From assembly GCF_022568775.1 (NCBI RefSeq), contig NZ_JAKZHW010000001.1, positions 248,001-312,000 on the forward strand: 64,000 bases of DNA, in the 5' to 3' direction. The stretch's first letter is position 1, and the number at the start of each line of letters is the position of its first letter. Position numbers and translations under genes: made by a program. Below, piece after piece: positions 50,103 to 57,610 of this stretch. This stretch comes from Sphingomonas telluris (GTDB lineage: Bacteria; Pseudomonadota; Alphaproteobacteria; Sphingomonadales; Sphingomonadaceae). The notes below the pieces were generated by a model. It was given only the letters and a program-made list of their open reading frames with translations. It was not told the origin of the DNA and searched no databases.

Positions 50103-51548
50103 ATGAAACGGGGGGGCAAAGTCCTGGTTTCTACGGCGATCTTTGCGGTCGCTGCCTGCGGATCTGACGGCAAGCTTCAGGTCCGATCGCTTCCAACTCC
50201 ACTGGGAAGCCAGCCGAAGCCTCTGTCCGTCAGGGTCGCCCAAGGACAGGCGGAGCTGAGGCTGGGCAACACGGCTCTTGCGCTGGAATCCTTCCGCAAG
50301 GCGAACCGCGACGATCCGAACAATATCGAAGCGCTCGCCGGCATGGCCGTCTGCTATGACCAGATGGGGCGGTTCGATGTTTCCCGCCGCTACTATGAGG
50401 CCGCTCTGGCTCTCGAGCCCGCTAACACCGAGCTGCTCGCGTTGCTCGCCAATTCGCTACAGGCGCAGGGCCTTACCGATCAGGCCGGGAAGGTCCGCCA
50501 GGAGATGGCGGCCCGGACTAATACCGCCCCGGCCCTCGCGGTCGCCGCGCCAAAGCTCGTCGAGAAGCTTGCGCCGGCTCCGGCAACCGCCGCATCGGAA
50601 CTCGCGTTGCGTCCTGCGGGGCCAGCTGCAGCGCCGGAAATCGCAAGATTCACTGCAGGACCGGTGTCGACGGCGCCGAACCTGCCTGCTGCCTTGGTCG
50701 CGTCGAACATCAAGGTCGTGCAGGACCTGCCCGAACCTACGGTCGCCGACATTCCGCGCCCTGAACTGGAGGCGGAGCCGGTGCGCCTCGCCGCGGCCGA
50801 CGTTCCCGCGGCGGTACCCGTGAACGCGCCCGTCGAGCAGTCCGTCAGGATCGAGGAAGAGCCCGCTTCGACGCCCGCGCCAGCGCCGGTGATCAAGTCA
50901 GCGGCTCTCGGTCCATCGGTCACGATCAAGCTGCCGCCCGCGCGCCGCGTCGAATCCCCGCCGGTCGTGCCGGCCGCCGCCAGAGCACCTGGCCCGGCTC
51001 AGGAAGAGGCGCCGATAACACCTCCTCAGGCGCCTGAGCCGACCCCGGTTCCGCAATACGTGGCGCTCCCGGAGCAGCTGAAAGCCTATGCCCGGCCGGT
51101 GCCGCGCCCGACGTTCGCGGAGAACCACGAGCCTCGGCTTGAGCGGCTGTCGATGGGCGAGATCGCCCTGATCACCGCTTCGAAGCCCGTGTGGCGAGCG
51201 ACCACGCTTGAACGAACGGCGCAGAGCACGGCGGTGCGTTACGTGCCGCTTCGTGAAGCTTCGACGCTACCGACGAAGGTCCGGCTGCTGAATGCTGCGC
51301 GCGTCGACCGTCTCGCGGCGCGGACCCGTGCATGGCTTGCTGCTCGCGGCTGGCGCGGAATGGGCATCGGCGATGCGACTGCGACACGTCAGGCCAGCGT
51401 CATTCTCTATCCGGCGGACAAGCAGTGGCTTGCCCAGCGCTTGCGGGCGCAGTTCGGCTTCGCGACGCAGCGAGCATCCGTGACCCAGGTGACCGTGTTG
51501 CTAGGTAGCGACGCTGCCCGGCATCCTGCGCTTCGCCGACGCGGATGA
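50103..51548 (+). CDS. tadD: TPR lipoprotein with LytR_C-type domain (TadD-like)
   Basis: A 481-residue predicted lipoprotein (lipobox VAAC, Cys at about 19). TPR repeats span roughly residues 45-130 (GQAELRLGNTALALESFRKA, AVCYDQMGRFDVSRRYYEA). A Pro/Ala/Glu-rich linker covers about 140-350, and the C-terminal domain VRLLNAARVDRLAARTRAWL to VTVLLGSD resembles LytR_C. TadD lipoproteins help assembly of the secretin; the LytR_C domain may bind cell-wall polymers, so this variant could link the pilus machine to the envelope (inference). It overlaps the next gene as ATGA. Confidence 0.82.
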   Translation: MKRGGKVLVSTAIFAVAACGSDGKLQVRSLPTPLGSQPKPLSVRVAQGQAELRLGNTALALESFRKANRDDPNNIEALAGMAVCYDQMGRFDVSRRYYEAALALEPANTELLALLANSLQAQGLTDQAGKVRQEMAARTNTAPALAVAAPKLVEKLAPAPATAASELALRPAGPAAAPEIARFTAGPVSTAPNLPAALVASNIKVVQDLPEPTVADIPRPELEAEPVRLAAADVPAAVPVNAPVEQSVRIEEEPASTPAPAPVIKSAALGPSVTIKLPPARRVESPPVVPAAARAPGPAQEEAPITPPQAPEPTPVPQYVALPEQLKAYARPVPRPTFAENHEPRLERLSMGEIALITASKPVWRATTLERTAQSTAVRYVPLREASTLPTKVRLLNAARVDRLAARTRAWLAARGWRGMGIGDATATRQASVILYPADKQWLAQRLRAQFGFATQRASVTQVTVLLGSDAARHPALRRRG

Positions 51549-52366
51549 TCGCACTTCTCCTCGCGGTCGCTTTGGCGGGCGGAAAGCCGCATGCTCCGCC
51601 GCCAGAACCCGCACCCGTCGTTCAGCCTCTCAGCGAAGCGGCGCACGCCCTCGAGGCGGGACGGGTGGAACAGGCACGCCTGATGATCGCGAATGCGGTG
51701 AAGGCAGGGGCGAGGGGACCTGAGCTCGACCGCCTTTTGGCCGATCTCGCTTTCGCTTCCGGCGAGTACAAGGCAGCGCTGCCGCAATATTTGCAGCTGA
51801 TCGTCACCGATCAGACCGATGGGCGGCTGTACGAGCGCGCGGGGATAGCTGCTGCCAAGTCCGGCGACGTAGCGCAGGCAACCAAGCTGCTCGACAAGGC
51901 GGTGAATTTCCCGACTGCCTCGTGGCGCGCCTGGAGCACTCGCGGCGCCATCGCGGATTATCGCAGCGACTGGGTGGTGGCCGACGAATCCTACGAGCGC
52001 GCGGCCACGCTCGCTCCCAACAGGGCAGAGGTCTTCAACAACATGGGCTGGTCCATGCTGATCCGCGGCCGTTGGGCTGAGGCGGTTCAGGCGCTGGAGC
52101 GCGCGGCCGCTCTCGATCCACGGTCGCAGCGGATCGCGGACAACCTTGAGTTGGCCCGCGCCGCGGTTAGCGAGGACCTGCCGCAGAAGCGGCGCGGTGA
52201 AAGCGACGCGGACTGGGCCGCACGTCTCAACGACGCGGGGGTCATCGCCAAGGTGCAGGGCAATAACAAGAAGGCCGTGGCCGCCTTCGCGCAGGCCATC
52301 GAAGTCCGCAGCCAGTATTACGCCCGGGCGGCAAACAACATGGCGCAGGTGGATCGCACTCGGTGA
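51545..52366 (+). CDS. Second TPR protein of the tad locus
   Basis: A 273-residue TPR protein. The N-terminus MIALLLAVALAGGKPHA is a probable signal peptide with cleavage after Gly/Ala and no lipobox Cys. TPR motifs follow from about residue 35 to 200 (AHALEAGRVEQARLMIANAV, ERAATLAPNRAEVFNNMGWS, RWAEAVQALERAAALDP) and a last unit near 225-255. Probably a periplasmic TadD-type scaffold working with the upstream lipoprotein, to which it is coupled by ATGA. The downstream cpaA start overlaps its stop. Confidence 0.82.
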   Translation: MIALLLAVALAGGKPHAPPPEPAPVVQPLSEAAHALEAGRVEQARLMIANAVKAGARGPELDRLLADLAFASGEYKAALPQYLQLIVTDQTDGRLYERAGIAAAKSGDVAQATKLLDKAVNFPTASWRAWSTRGAIADYRSDWVVADESYERAATLAPNRAEVFNNMGWSMLIRGRWAEAVQALERAAALDPRSQRIADNLELARAAVSEDLPQKRRGESDADWAARLNDAGVIAKVQGNNKKAVAAFAQAIEVRSQYYARAANNMAQVDRTR

Positions 52367-52848
52367 ACCTCGTCGCCGAAGCGCCGCTATGGCTGGCGCT
52401 GGTTTTCACAATCCTCTTGATCGCTGCTGGCGCGGAGGACGCAGCGCGTCTCCGCATCTCGAACATCACAGTGCTGCTTGTGATCGTCTCGGCGATCGTC
52501 GCGGCCGTGGTCGTCGGTCCGCAGCTCAGCCTGTGGCAGAACCTGACCGTGTTTGCCGTCCTGCTGGCGATCGGGACGCCCTTGTTCGCGGCCGGAAAGC
52601 TGGGCGGCGGCGACGTGAAACTGTTCGCCGCGGCAGGTCTCTGGTTCAACCTGGGCGGCGGGTTTCGAATGGTCCTGGCGGTCGTGCTCGCAGGAGGCCT
52701 GCTGGCTCTCCTGATCCTGGCGCTGCGCCTGCCGAACTGGAGCGAAAAAATACGCCGCCGGGTCGTCTTGCTTCGACCCGGCGGCGGCATTCCTTACGGC
52801 GTTGCGATTGCCGCCGGAGCACTCATCGCAATGGCGCTCCAGCGATAA
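52363..52848 (+). CDS. cpaA: Prepilin peptidase CpaA/TadV
   Basis: Short A24-type aspartic prepilin peptidase (161 residues, lacking the N-methylation domain of PilD). The two catalytic aspartates are Asp26 in GAEDAARLRISN and Asp84 in the GGGDVK motif. About five to six helices. It would mature Flp and the TadE-like pseudopilins encoded in the same locus. The GTG start overlaps the preceding stop (GTGA). Its 3' coding part contains, on the opposite strand, a strong hairpin plus T-run that looks like the rplKA terminator. It ends 12 nt from the convergent rplA stop. Confidence 0.92.
   Translation: MNLVAEAPLWLALVFTILLIAAGAEDAARLRISNITVLLVIVSAIVAAVVVGPQLSLWQNLTVFAVLLAIGTPLFAAGKLGGGDVKLFAAAGLWFNLGGGFRMVLAVVLAGGLLALLILALRLPNWSEKIRRRVVLLRPGGGIPYGVAIAAGALIAMALQR
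52745..52786 (-). terminator. rplKA intrinsic terminator inside cpaA
   Basis: Read on the minus strand, a perfect 13-bp stem (52786-52774 pairing with 52765-52753; halves CGCCGCCGGGTCG and CGACCCGGCGGCG, 8-nt loop) is followed by GTATTTTTT (T-run at 52750-52745). It lies 75 nt beyond the rplA stop and wholly within the convergent cpaA coding sequence, encoding part of its penultimate cytoplasmic loop. Confidence 0.88.
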
Positions 52849-52860
52849 TCGGAAGCGGGT

Positions 52861-53559
52861 TTAGACGCCCGCGATCTCGGTGCTGTCGATCTTGACGCCC
52901 GGACCCATGGTCGAGCTGATTGCGACCTTCTTGACGTACTTGCCCTTGGCGCCCGTCGGCTTCGCCTTGACGATCGCGTCCATGAACGCGTCGAAGTTCG
53001 CCTTGAGGTCTTCCTGAGCGAAGCTCGCCTTGCCGATGCCGGCGTGGATGATGCCCGCCTTCTCGACGCGGAACTCCACCTGGCCCGACTTGGCGTCGGT
53101 GACGGCCTTGGTGACGTCCATCGTGACGGTTCCGAGCTTCGGGTTCGGCATCAGGCCCTTCGGACCCAGCACCTTACCGAGACGGCCAACGACGCCCATC
53201 ATATCCGGGGTCGCGATAACGCGGTCGAAATCGATCTGGCCGCCCTGGATGGTTTCCATCAGGTCTTCGGCCCCGACGACGTCCGCACCCGCTTTCGTGG
53301 CTTCCTCCGCCTTCGCGCCCTTGGCGAAGACGGCGACGCGGACGGTCTTGCCCGTGCCCTTCGGCAGGTTGACTACGCCGCGAACCATCTGGTCCGCGTG
53401 GCGGGGATCGACGCCGAGGTTGAGTGCGACTTCGACGGTCTCGTCGAACTTCGAGGTTGCGTTCTGCTTCACCAGCGAGAGCGCATCGTCCACCGCGTAG
53501 AACTTCTCGCGGTCGACCGAGCCGGCCTGGGCCTTCTGCTTCTTCGTGAGCTTCGCCAT
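52861..53559 (-). CDS. rplA: 50S ribosomal protein L1
   Basis: A 232-residue ribosomal protein of the mobile L1 stalk. It contains [20 protein letters not shown] and the RNA-binding [21 protein letters not shown]. The loop [19 protein letters not shown] is diagnostic, followed by [14 protein letters not shown] and the C-terminal [15 protein letters not shown]1 also represses the rplKA transcript in other bacteria. It follows rplK by 3 nt. Downstream of it, instead of rplJ, lies the convergent cpaA gene and an intrinsic terminator within cpaA. Confidence 0.98.
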   Translation of the reverse strand: MAKLTKKQKAQAGSVDREKFYAVDDALSLVKQNATSKFDETVEVALNLGVDPRHADQMVRGVVNLPKGTGKTVRVAVFAKGAKAEEATKAGADVVGAEDLMETIQGGQIDFDRVIATPDMMGVVGRLGKVLGPKGLMPNPKLGTVTMDVTKAVTDAKSGQVEFRVEKAGIIHAGIGKASFAQEDLKANFDAFMDAIVKAKPTGAKGKYVKKVAISSTMGPGVKIDSTEIAGV

Positions 53560-53562
53560 CGG

Positions 53563-53994
53563 TTAGCCCTCCACAACCTGGAGGCCCATCGCGCGAGCGG
53601 AGCCTTCAATGATCTTCGTCGCCGCCTCGATGTCGTTGGCGTTGAGGTCCTTCATCTTGACCTCGGCGATCTCCGACAGCTTCGAGCGCTTGATCGTGCC
53701 CGCGCTGACCTTGCCCGGCTCCTTCGAGCCCGACTTGAGGTTCGCTGCCTTCTTCAGGAGGAAGCTCGCCGGCGGCGTCTTCGTCGCGAAGGAGAAGCTG
53801 CGGTCGGCGTAGACGGTGATGACCGTCGGAATCGGAGCGCCCTTTTCGAGATCCTGCGTGGCGGCGTTGAACGCCTTGCAGAATTCCATGATATTGACGC
53901 CGCGCTGACCCAGGGCCGGGCCGATCGGCGGCGACGGGTTCGCGGTGCCCGCAGGCACCTGCAGCTTGATGTAACCTGTGATTTTCTTCGCCAT
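53563..53994 (-). CDS. rplK: 50S ribosomal protein L11
   Basis: A 143-residue protein of the GTPase-associated centre, needed for RelA activation. The N-terminal domain has [20 protein letters not shown] with the conserved Pro pair, then [12 protein letters not shown]; the C-terminal rRNA-binding domain has [18 protein letters not shown] and [18 protein letters not shown]. Length is typical. NusG and SecE, which usually precede it, are absent: a GT87-type gene lies upstream. The rplKA pair therefore needs its own promoter. Confidence 0.98.
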   Translation of the reverse strand: MAKKITGYIKLQVPAGTANPSPPIGPALGQRGVNIMEFCKAFNAATQDLEKGAPIPTVITVYADRSFSFATKTPPASFLLKKAANLKSGSKEPGKVSAGTIKRSKLSEIAEVKMKDLNANDIEAATKIIEGSARAMGLQVVEG

Positions 53995-54151
53995 TTCACT
54001 CTCTCAATGGGGGCCGGCCGGAGAAACTCCTTTGGGCCCTCGTTTCAAGTTTAGCGGTCCAGACGATCGCCAGAGGCGATCTCCCGCAGGGATCCAGTTT
54101 GGGCTGGAAGCACGGGCACATAGCTGAAGCCCGCCGCAGAGGCAAATCCGG
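53995..54151 (-). promoter_or_regulatory. rplKA leader region
   Basis: A 157-bp gap upstream of rplK. It contains a 7-bp hairpin GATCGCC/GGCGATC (54065-54081, 3-nt loop) and, closer to the gene, a small GGAG/CTCC hairpin. CTTGAA at about 54049-54044 is a possible -35, but no good -10 follows. L1-mediated repression through an rplK leader is known elsewhere; no diagnostic L1 site was confirmed here. Confidence 0.35.
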
Positions 54152-55144
54152 TTACGCCGGCTGCTCGGCAATCGGTCGTACTCTTTCTCCACGGCGTGCT
54201 TCAGCAGCGATCGCCAGTACCGAGAAGGCGGCTGCCAGCGGCACGGTGTTCGGCCAATCGCCGTCGAAAAACACGCGAACGAGAGGTACGGCGATGAGTA
54301 CCCACAGAAGTGCCGCCTTGGGCCCCCTCATCCATGCGAGAGCCGCCGTCAGCAGCACCGCGTCGTAGGTGAAGAGGTAGGGAGACACGAGCAGCGACGC
54401 GGCGGCGGCCAGGGCGATCTTGCCGTCGGCGTCGTCGCGCCAGGCCATCCAAACGGCCGCGCCCGCACCGAATGCGACAGCGACATGCACGCCCCAGGCG
54501 GCGATTTCGCTGACACCAAGCCAGCGCGCCAAGGCGTAGAAGCTGGCGATTTCGTTCCAGTTCCAGGCCTTCTGACCGAGAAGGCCGCCATAGGTTGCCC
54601 CCATGGCGAAGAACCGCTGCCACGCCTCCGGGCCAAGCACGACAAGGGAAATGCCGCACAGCACCGCCGCCACTGCCGCAGCAGAGGGAATCGCGCGCCA
54701 CAGTCGACCCGCGATGACTGCAACGGGTAGCATCACCGCCAGGTGCGGCTTGATGACCAGGAGACCGAGGATCGCTCCCGCGCGAACGGGATCTCGGCTA
54801 AGCTCCCGAAGTCCCGCAAACATGATCCCGGCGGTTAGGAAGCCATTTTGACCGATCATGCCGTTGAAGACGGCGGCGGGATTGGCAAGCGCCACGGTCT
54901 TCGGCGCGGGCGCAGTGGCCAGATAGAGCGCGCCCGTGAGTCCGACCCAGAGGACGAACGCAGCGCCATAGGGCAGCCAGCCGAGACAGCGAACGAGCAG
55001 CAAGTATGGCGGCGGATAAGCGAGCTCATCCGCCCGCCAGAACATCGTGAAATCGACGTTGAGCGGCCCGCCAAAGCTCTGCACGCAGGCGACACCCACG
55101 ATGACCAGGCCGACGAAGGCCGCCACGACCCACAAGAGCTTCAC
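54152..55144 (-). CDS. GT87-like membrane glycosyltransferase
   Basis: A 330-residue polytopic protein of the GT87/DUF2029 type with about nine helices. LNVDFTMFWRADELAYPPPYLLLV is the first-loop region: the conserved Asp is present, but the usual 30-40 residues between it and the PP motif are missing, so the protein is slightly shorter than its relatives at 34767 and 37261. MIGQNGFLTAGIMFAGL, LLVIKPHLAVMLPVAV and LLVSPYLFTYDAVLLT are the other family landmarks. It is encoded upstream of rplK on the same strand and divergent from the next GT-C gene. Substrate unknown. Confidence 0.78.
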   Translation of the reverse strand: MKLLWVVAAFVGLVIVGVACVQSFGGPLNVDFTMFWRADELAYPPPYLLLVRCLGWLPYGAAFVLWVGLTGALYLATAPAPKTVALANPAAVFNGMIGQNGFLTAGIMFAGLRELSRDPVRAGAILGLLVIKPHLAVMLPVAVIAGRLWRAIPSAAAVAAVLCGISLVVLGPEAWQRFFAMGATYGGLLGQKAWNWNEIASFYALARWLGVSEIAAWGVHVAVAFGAGAAVWMAWRDDADGKIALAAAASLLVSPYLFTYDAVLLTAALAWMRGPKAALLWVLIAVPLVRVFFDGDWPNTVPLAAAFSVLAIAAEARRGERVRPIAEQPA

Positions 55145-55215
55145 GACGCAACTCTAGAATAAGGTGAGTTCCGCAACCAGCAGCGGTTGGCTCGACGGCT
55201 GTTTGGAGTCACACT

Positions 55216-55244
55216 CTCACTCAGCGGGACCATCCATGAGTGAG
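55216..55244 (+). repeat. Inverted repeat at the 55247 start site
   Basis: CTCACTCA (55216-55223) and TGAGTGAG (55237-55244) form a perfect 8-bp inverted repeat with a 13-nt spacer, ending 2 nt before the GTG start at 55247. In RNA the right arm would cover the only GAG-containing ribosome-binding region, so it could reduce translation; as DNA it could be an operator. Confidence 0.6.
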
Positions 55245-55246
55245 GT

Positions 55247-56467
55247 GTGGTGTTGGGGCGCCTCGTGGAAAAGTACGACCGGGTTCTCCTGACGCTGTGC
55301 TGCTGCGCCCTCTGGGCGTTGCAGATGCTGCGACCGCTTACGCCCGATGTCGCCTGGTACCTCGACGCGGGATCGCGCTGGTTCAACGGCCAGCGGCTGT
55401 ACGTGGACATCCTCGAGCTCAACCCGCCGTTGATCTTCTACGACATGGCCCTGCTGACGGCCGGGACGTGGTCCAAGGGGCTGTACCTGGCGGGCGTGTG
55501 CGCGGCGATTTTCGTCAGTGCGATATTGTGCGAGCGCAGGTGGGCCGCATTCGCTGCGCTGACTCTGCCGGCACTGCTTCCGTTCGGCCAGCGCGATCAT
55601 CTCGCGCTGATTGCGGTGCTTCCCTATTTGGCGTCGGACCGGCGAGGCTGGCCGATGGGCATCTGGCTGTTCGCCGGGACTGCGTTGAAGCCGCACTTCC
55701 TGCTGATGCCGCTGCTGGCAGCCTTATGGCGGCGACGGTGGGACGCCGCCCTTACGACGCTGCTCGTTCTGGTTGCGCTCTATGCAGTGCTGATCCCGCT
55801 GATCCACCCGGCCTTCCTGACCGACATCGTCCCGCTCGCCCGTTCGACGTATCACGGTCTGGGTGGCAGCTTCGGCTATTGGTACCAGCTCGGACTGATC
55901 CTGGCCGTGCTGGTCATGAACCGACGCTCGCCAATCGCAGGCGCCATTCTCGGCGCGCTGCTCGCGTACCTGCTTCAGGGGAAGTTCTGGTACTACCAGC
56001 TCGTCCCGGCCCTGGGCTTGGCGACCTATGGGGGGCTAGTCGCGAGGAGAATGCCAGGCGTGAACCGGGCCTGCGCCGCCGGCATTTCGATCCTCTCCGT
56101 CGCTTACCTTGCCGGCGCGCACCGCCCAATCGATCCCATCCCGGCAGGCGCGACCAGGGTGCTGTTCGCAACTCCCCACATCCCGATGGCCTATCCAGTG
56201 GTCTTCGAGCGTGGCGTCGAGAATACCAGCCCCTATCCCGCGCTTTGGCCCGTGCCCGGAGCGGCAACACGCCCGGACATCGTCGCGGAGGTCCGGCACA
56301 GGCAAGTCGACGCGATCCTGAAGCGCTGCCCGCAGTACATTTTCACGAACATGAAGGATGAGTTCGACTACTTCGCGTTCCTGTCCGCCGACCCTCGGCT
56401 CCATGGCTATCGCCGCGTTGGGAATGTCCACTCGTTCCGGGTTTATTTAAATCCGCGTTGTGCCTGA
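55247..56467 (+). CDS. Polytopic membrane protein, GT-C-like
   Basis: A 406-residue membrane protein with about nine helices and a soluble C-terminal part of about 110 residues. The first loop PLTPDVAWYLDAGSRWFNGQRLYVD has two acidic residues in the GT-C pattern, and LNPPLIFYDMALL and GTALKPHFLLMPLLAAL resemble lipid-linked sugar transferases. The family was not recognised. The C-terminal region has FATPHIPMAYPVVFERG. GTG 55247 is used; a GTG at 55250 and TTG at 55253 follow directly. An inverted repeat overlies the start region. Confidence 0.68.
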   Translation: MVLGRLVEKYDRVLLTLCCCALWALQMLRPLTPDVAWYLDAGSRWFNGQRLYVDILELNPPLIFYDMALLTAGTWSKGLYLAGVCAAIFVSAILCERRWAAFAALTLPALLPFGQRDHLALIAVLPYLASDRRGWPMGIWLFAGTALKPHFLLMPLLAALWRRRWDAALTTLLVLVALYAVLIPLIHPAFLTDIVPLARSTYHGLGGSFGYWYQLGLILAVLVMNRRSPIAGAILGALLAYLLQGKFWYYQLVPALGLATYGGLVARRMPGVNRACAAGISILSVAYLAGAHRPIDPIPAGATRVLFATPHIPMAYPVVFERGVENTSPYPALWPVPGAATRPDIVAEVRHRQVDAILKRCPQYIFTNMKDEFDYFAFLSADPRLHGYRRVGNVHSFRVYLNPRCA

Positions 56468-56481
56468 GCCGTTTCGATACG

Positions 56482-56503
56482 CGAATTATTATTCCTTAAT
56501 TCG
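56482..56503. repeat. AT-rich inverted repeat upstream of acyltransferase gene
   Basis: CGAATTA (56482-56488) and TAATTCG (56497-56503) form a perfect 7-bp inverted repeat with an 8-nt AT-rich spacer, 33 bp before the ATG at 56536. A flanking GTTTCG/CGAAAC pair (56471-56476, 56502-56507) partly overlaps it. Possible operator. Confidence 0.5.
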
Positions 56504-56535
56504 AAACTGATACCTGCTCTCTTCGGAGGGTGGGC

Positions 56536-57510
56536 ATGCCGAGACTGTATGGATTAGATGCTCTGCGGGGCGTAGCTGCGCTCTCGGTGGCGATATACCA
56601 CTTCGCCGTCCTCTTTGGCTGGAAGGATCCGCCTCTTCAGCCAACGCTTGCTGTTGACCTCTTCTTTGTCCTCTCGGGCTTCGTACTGACACGAACTTAC
56701 GAGCAGCGGCTACATGCAGAGTTGACGGTCCCCGACTTCATAGTTCTCAGATACCGACGCCTGTTCGCTCCTATGGCGATTGGATCGACGCTAGGTCTCG
56801 TTTGGGCAAGTCTTGAATCTGGCCTGACTACCGATCTCGTCTTTGCCTATGCGCTCATCTTGGGGTTCATGCCGTCCTTATGGATGGGGAGTATCTTCCT
56901 GTTGAATTTGCCCGTTTGGTCCCTGTTCGGCGAAATCACGTCGAACGTGCTGCATGGAGTTCTCTTCGCGCGGCTATCGACGATCGGATTGTTCGGCCTG
57001 TGGTTCGGCATCACGGCGCAATACTGTACGAGCTTCCTCATGGCGCCCGTGCATTGGGGGCCCCACTTGGGCTTTATTCTTCCATTGATTGTGCGCGAGA
57101 TCGGAAATTATTTGCTCGGCATCCTGATGTTCCGAATGTACGCCGAGAAGCCCCTCTTCAATCGGCCTTACCTTGCGATTGGGGCCTTCGTCGTTCTCCT
57201 CTATGTTGCTTGGCTCAGTCCGTTCCTAGAGATACTCTCGATGTTGGCCGCGGCGGCACTGATACGAGCAACGTTGTCGCTTGGTCCCGCTCGATGGTCG
57301 GTTTGGCTCGGAGCCATTTCTTATCCGCTTTACGCGACGCACTGGCCCATTGGCCTGCTCGCCAAGATGTACGGCTTTGATCCGTTCACGACCTTTGCCT
57401 TTGCATTGTTGGTTGCTGCCCTGATCACGGTCTATTTCGAGGGCACGTCGAAACGATCGACACGTCGTGTTCAGTCGCGAAAGGCGGACACGGCGGGCCA
57501 GCTGGCGTAA
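56536..57510 (+). CDS. Acyltransferase_3 family membrane O-acyltransferase
   Basis: A 324-residue polytopic O-acyltransferase of the OafA/YrhL type, which usually acetylates surface sugars. The N-terminal signature MPRLYGLDALRGVAALSVAI is followed by YHF with the conserved His22, VDLFFVLSGFVLTRTYEQR, and the Arg-rich RYRRLFAPMAIG. About ten helices. ATG 56536 has GGAGGG 5 nt upstream; a GTG at 56530 is less well placed. The gene is noticeably less GC-rich than its neighbours, suggesting more recent acquisition. Its context among glycosyltransferases supports glycan modification. Confidence 0.85.
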   Translation: MPRLYGLDALRGVAALSVAIYHFAVLFGWKDPPLQPTLAVDLFFVLSGFVLTRTYEQRLHAELTVPDFIVLRYRRLFAPMAIGSTLGLVWASLESGLTTDLVFAYALILGFMPSLWMGSIFLLNLPVWSLFGEITSNVLHGVLFARLSTIGLFGLWFGITAQYCTSFLMAPVHWGPHLGFILPLIVREIGNYLLGILMFRMYAEKPLFNRPYLAIGAFVVLLYVAWLSPFLEILSMLAAAALIRATLSLGPARWSVWLGAISYPLYATHWPIGLLAKMYGFDPFTTFAFALLVAALITVYFEGTSKRSTRRVQSRKADTAGQLA

Positions 57511-57610
57511 TTTCTTCAGCGTGCGAAATGCGATCGGACAACCCGAGAGATCGCAATTTTCGTGAAGCTAGTTCACCCCTGCCACAACATTTTTCAGTGA
57601 TTGCGACCCG

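Noticed and set aside
28200..52860. The 24.7-kb insertion between rplJ and rplA as a mobile island
   Set aside because: No integrase, transposase, tRNA, direct repeat or att-like sequence was seen at the borders; gradual rearrangement is equally possible.
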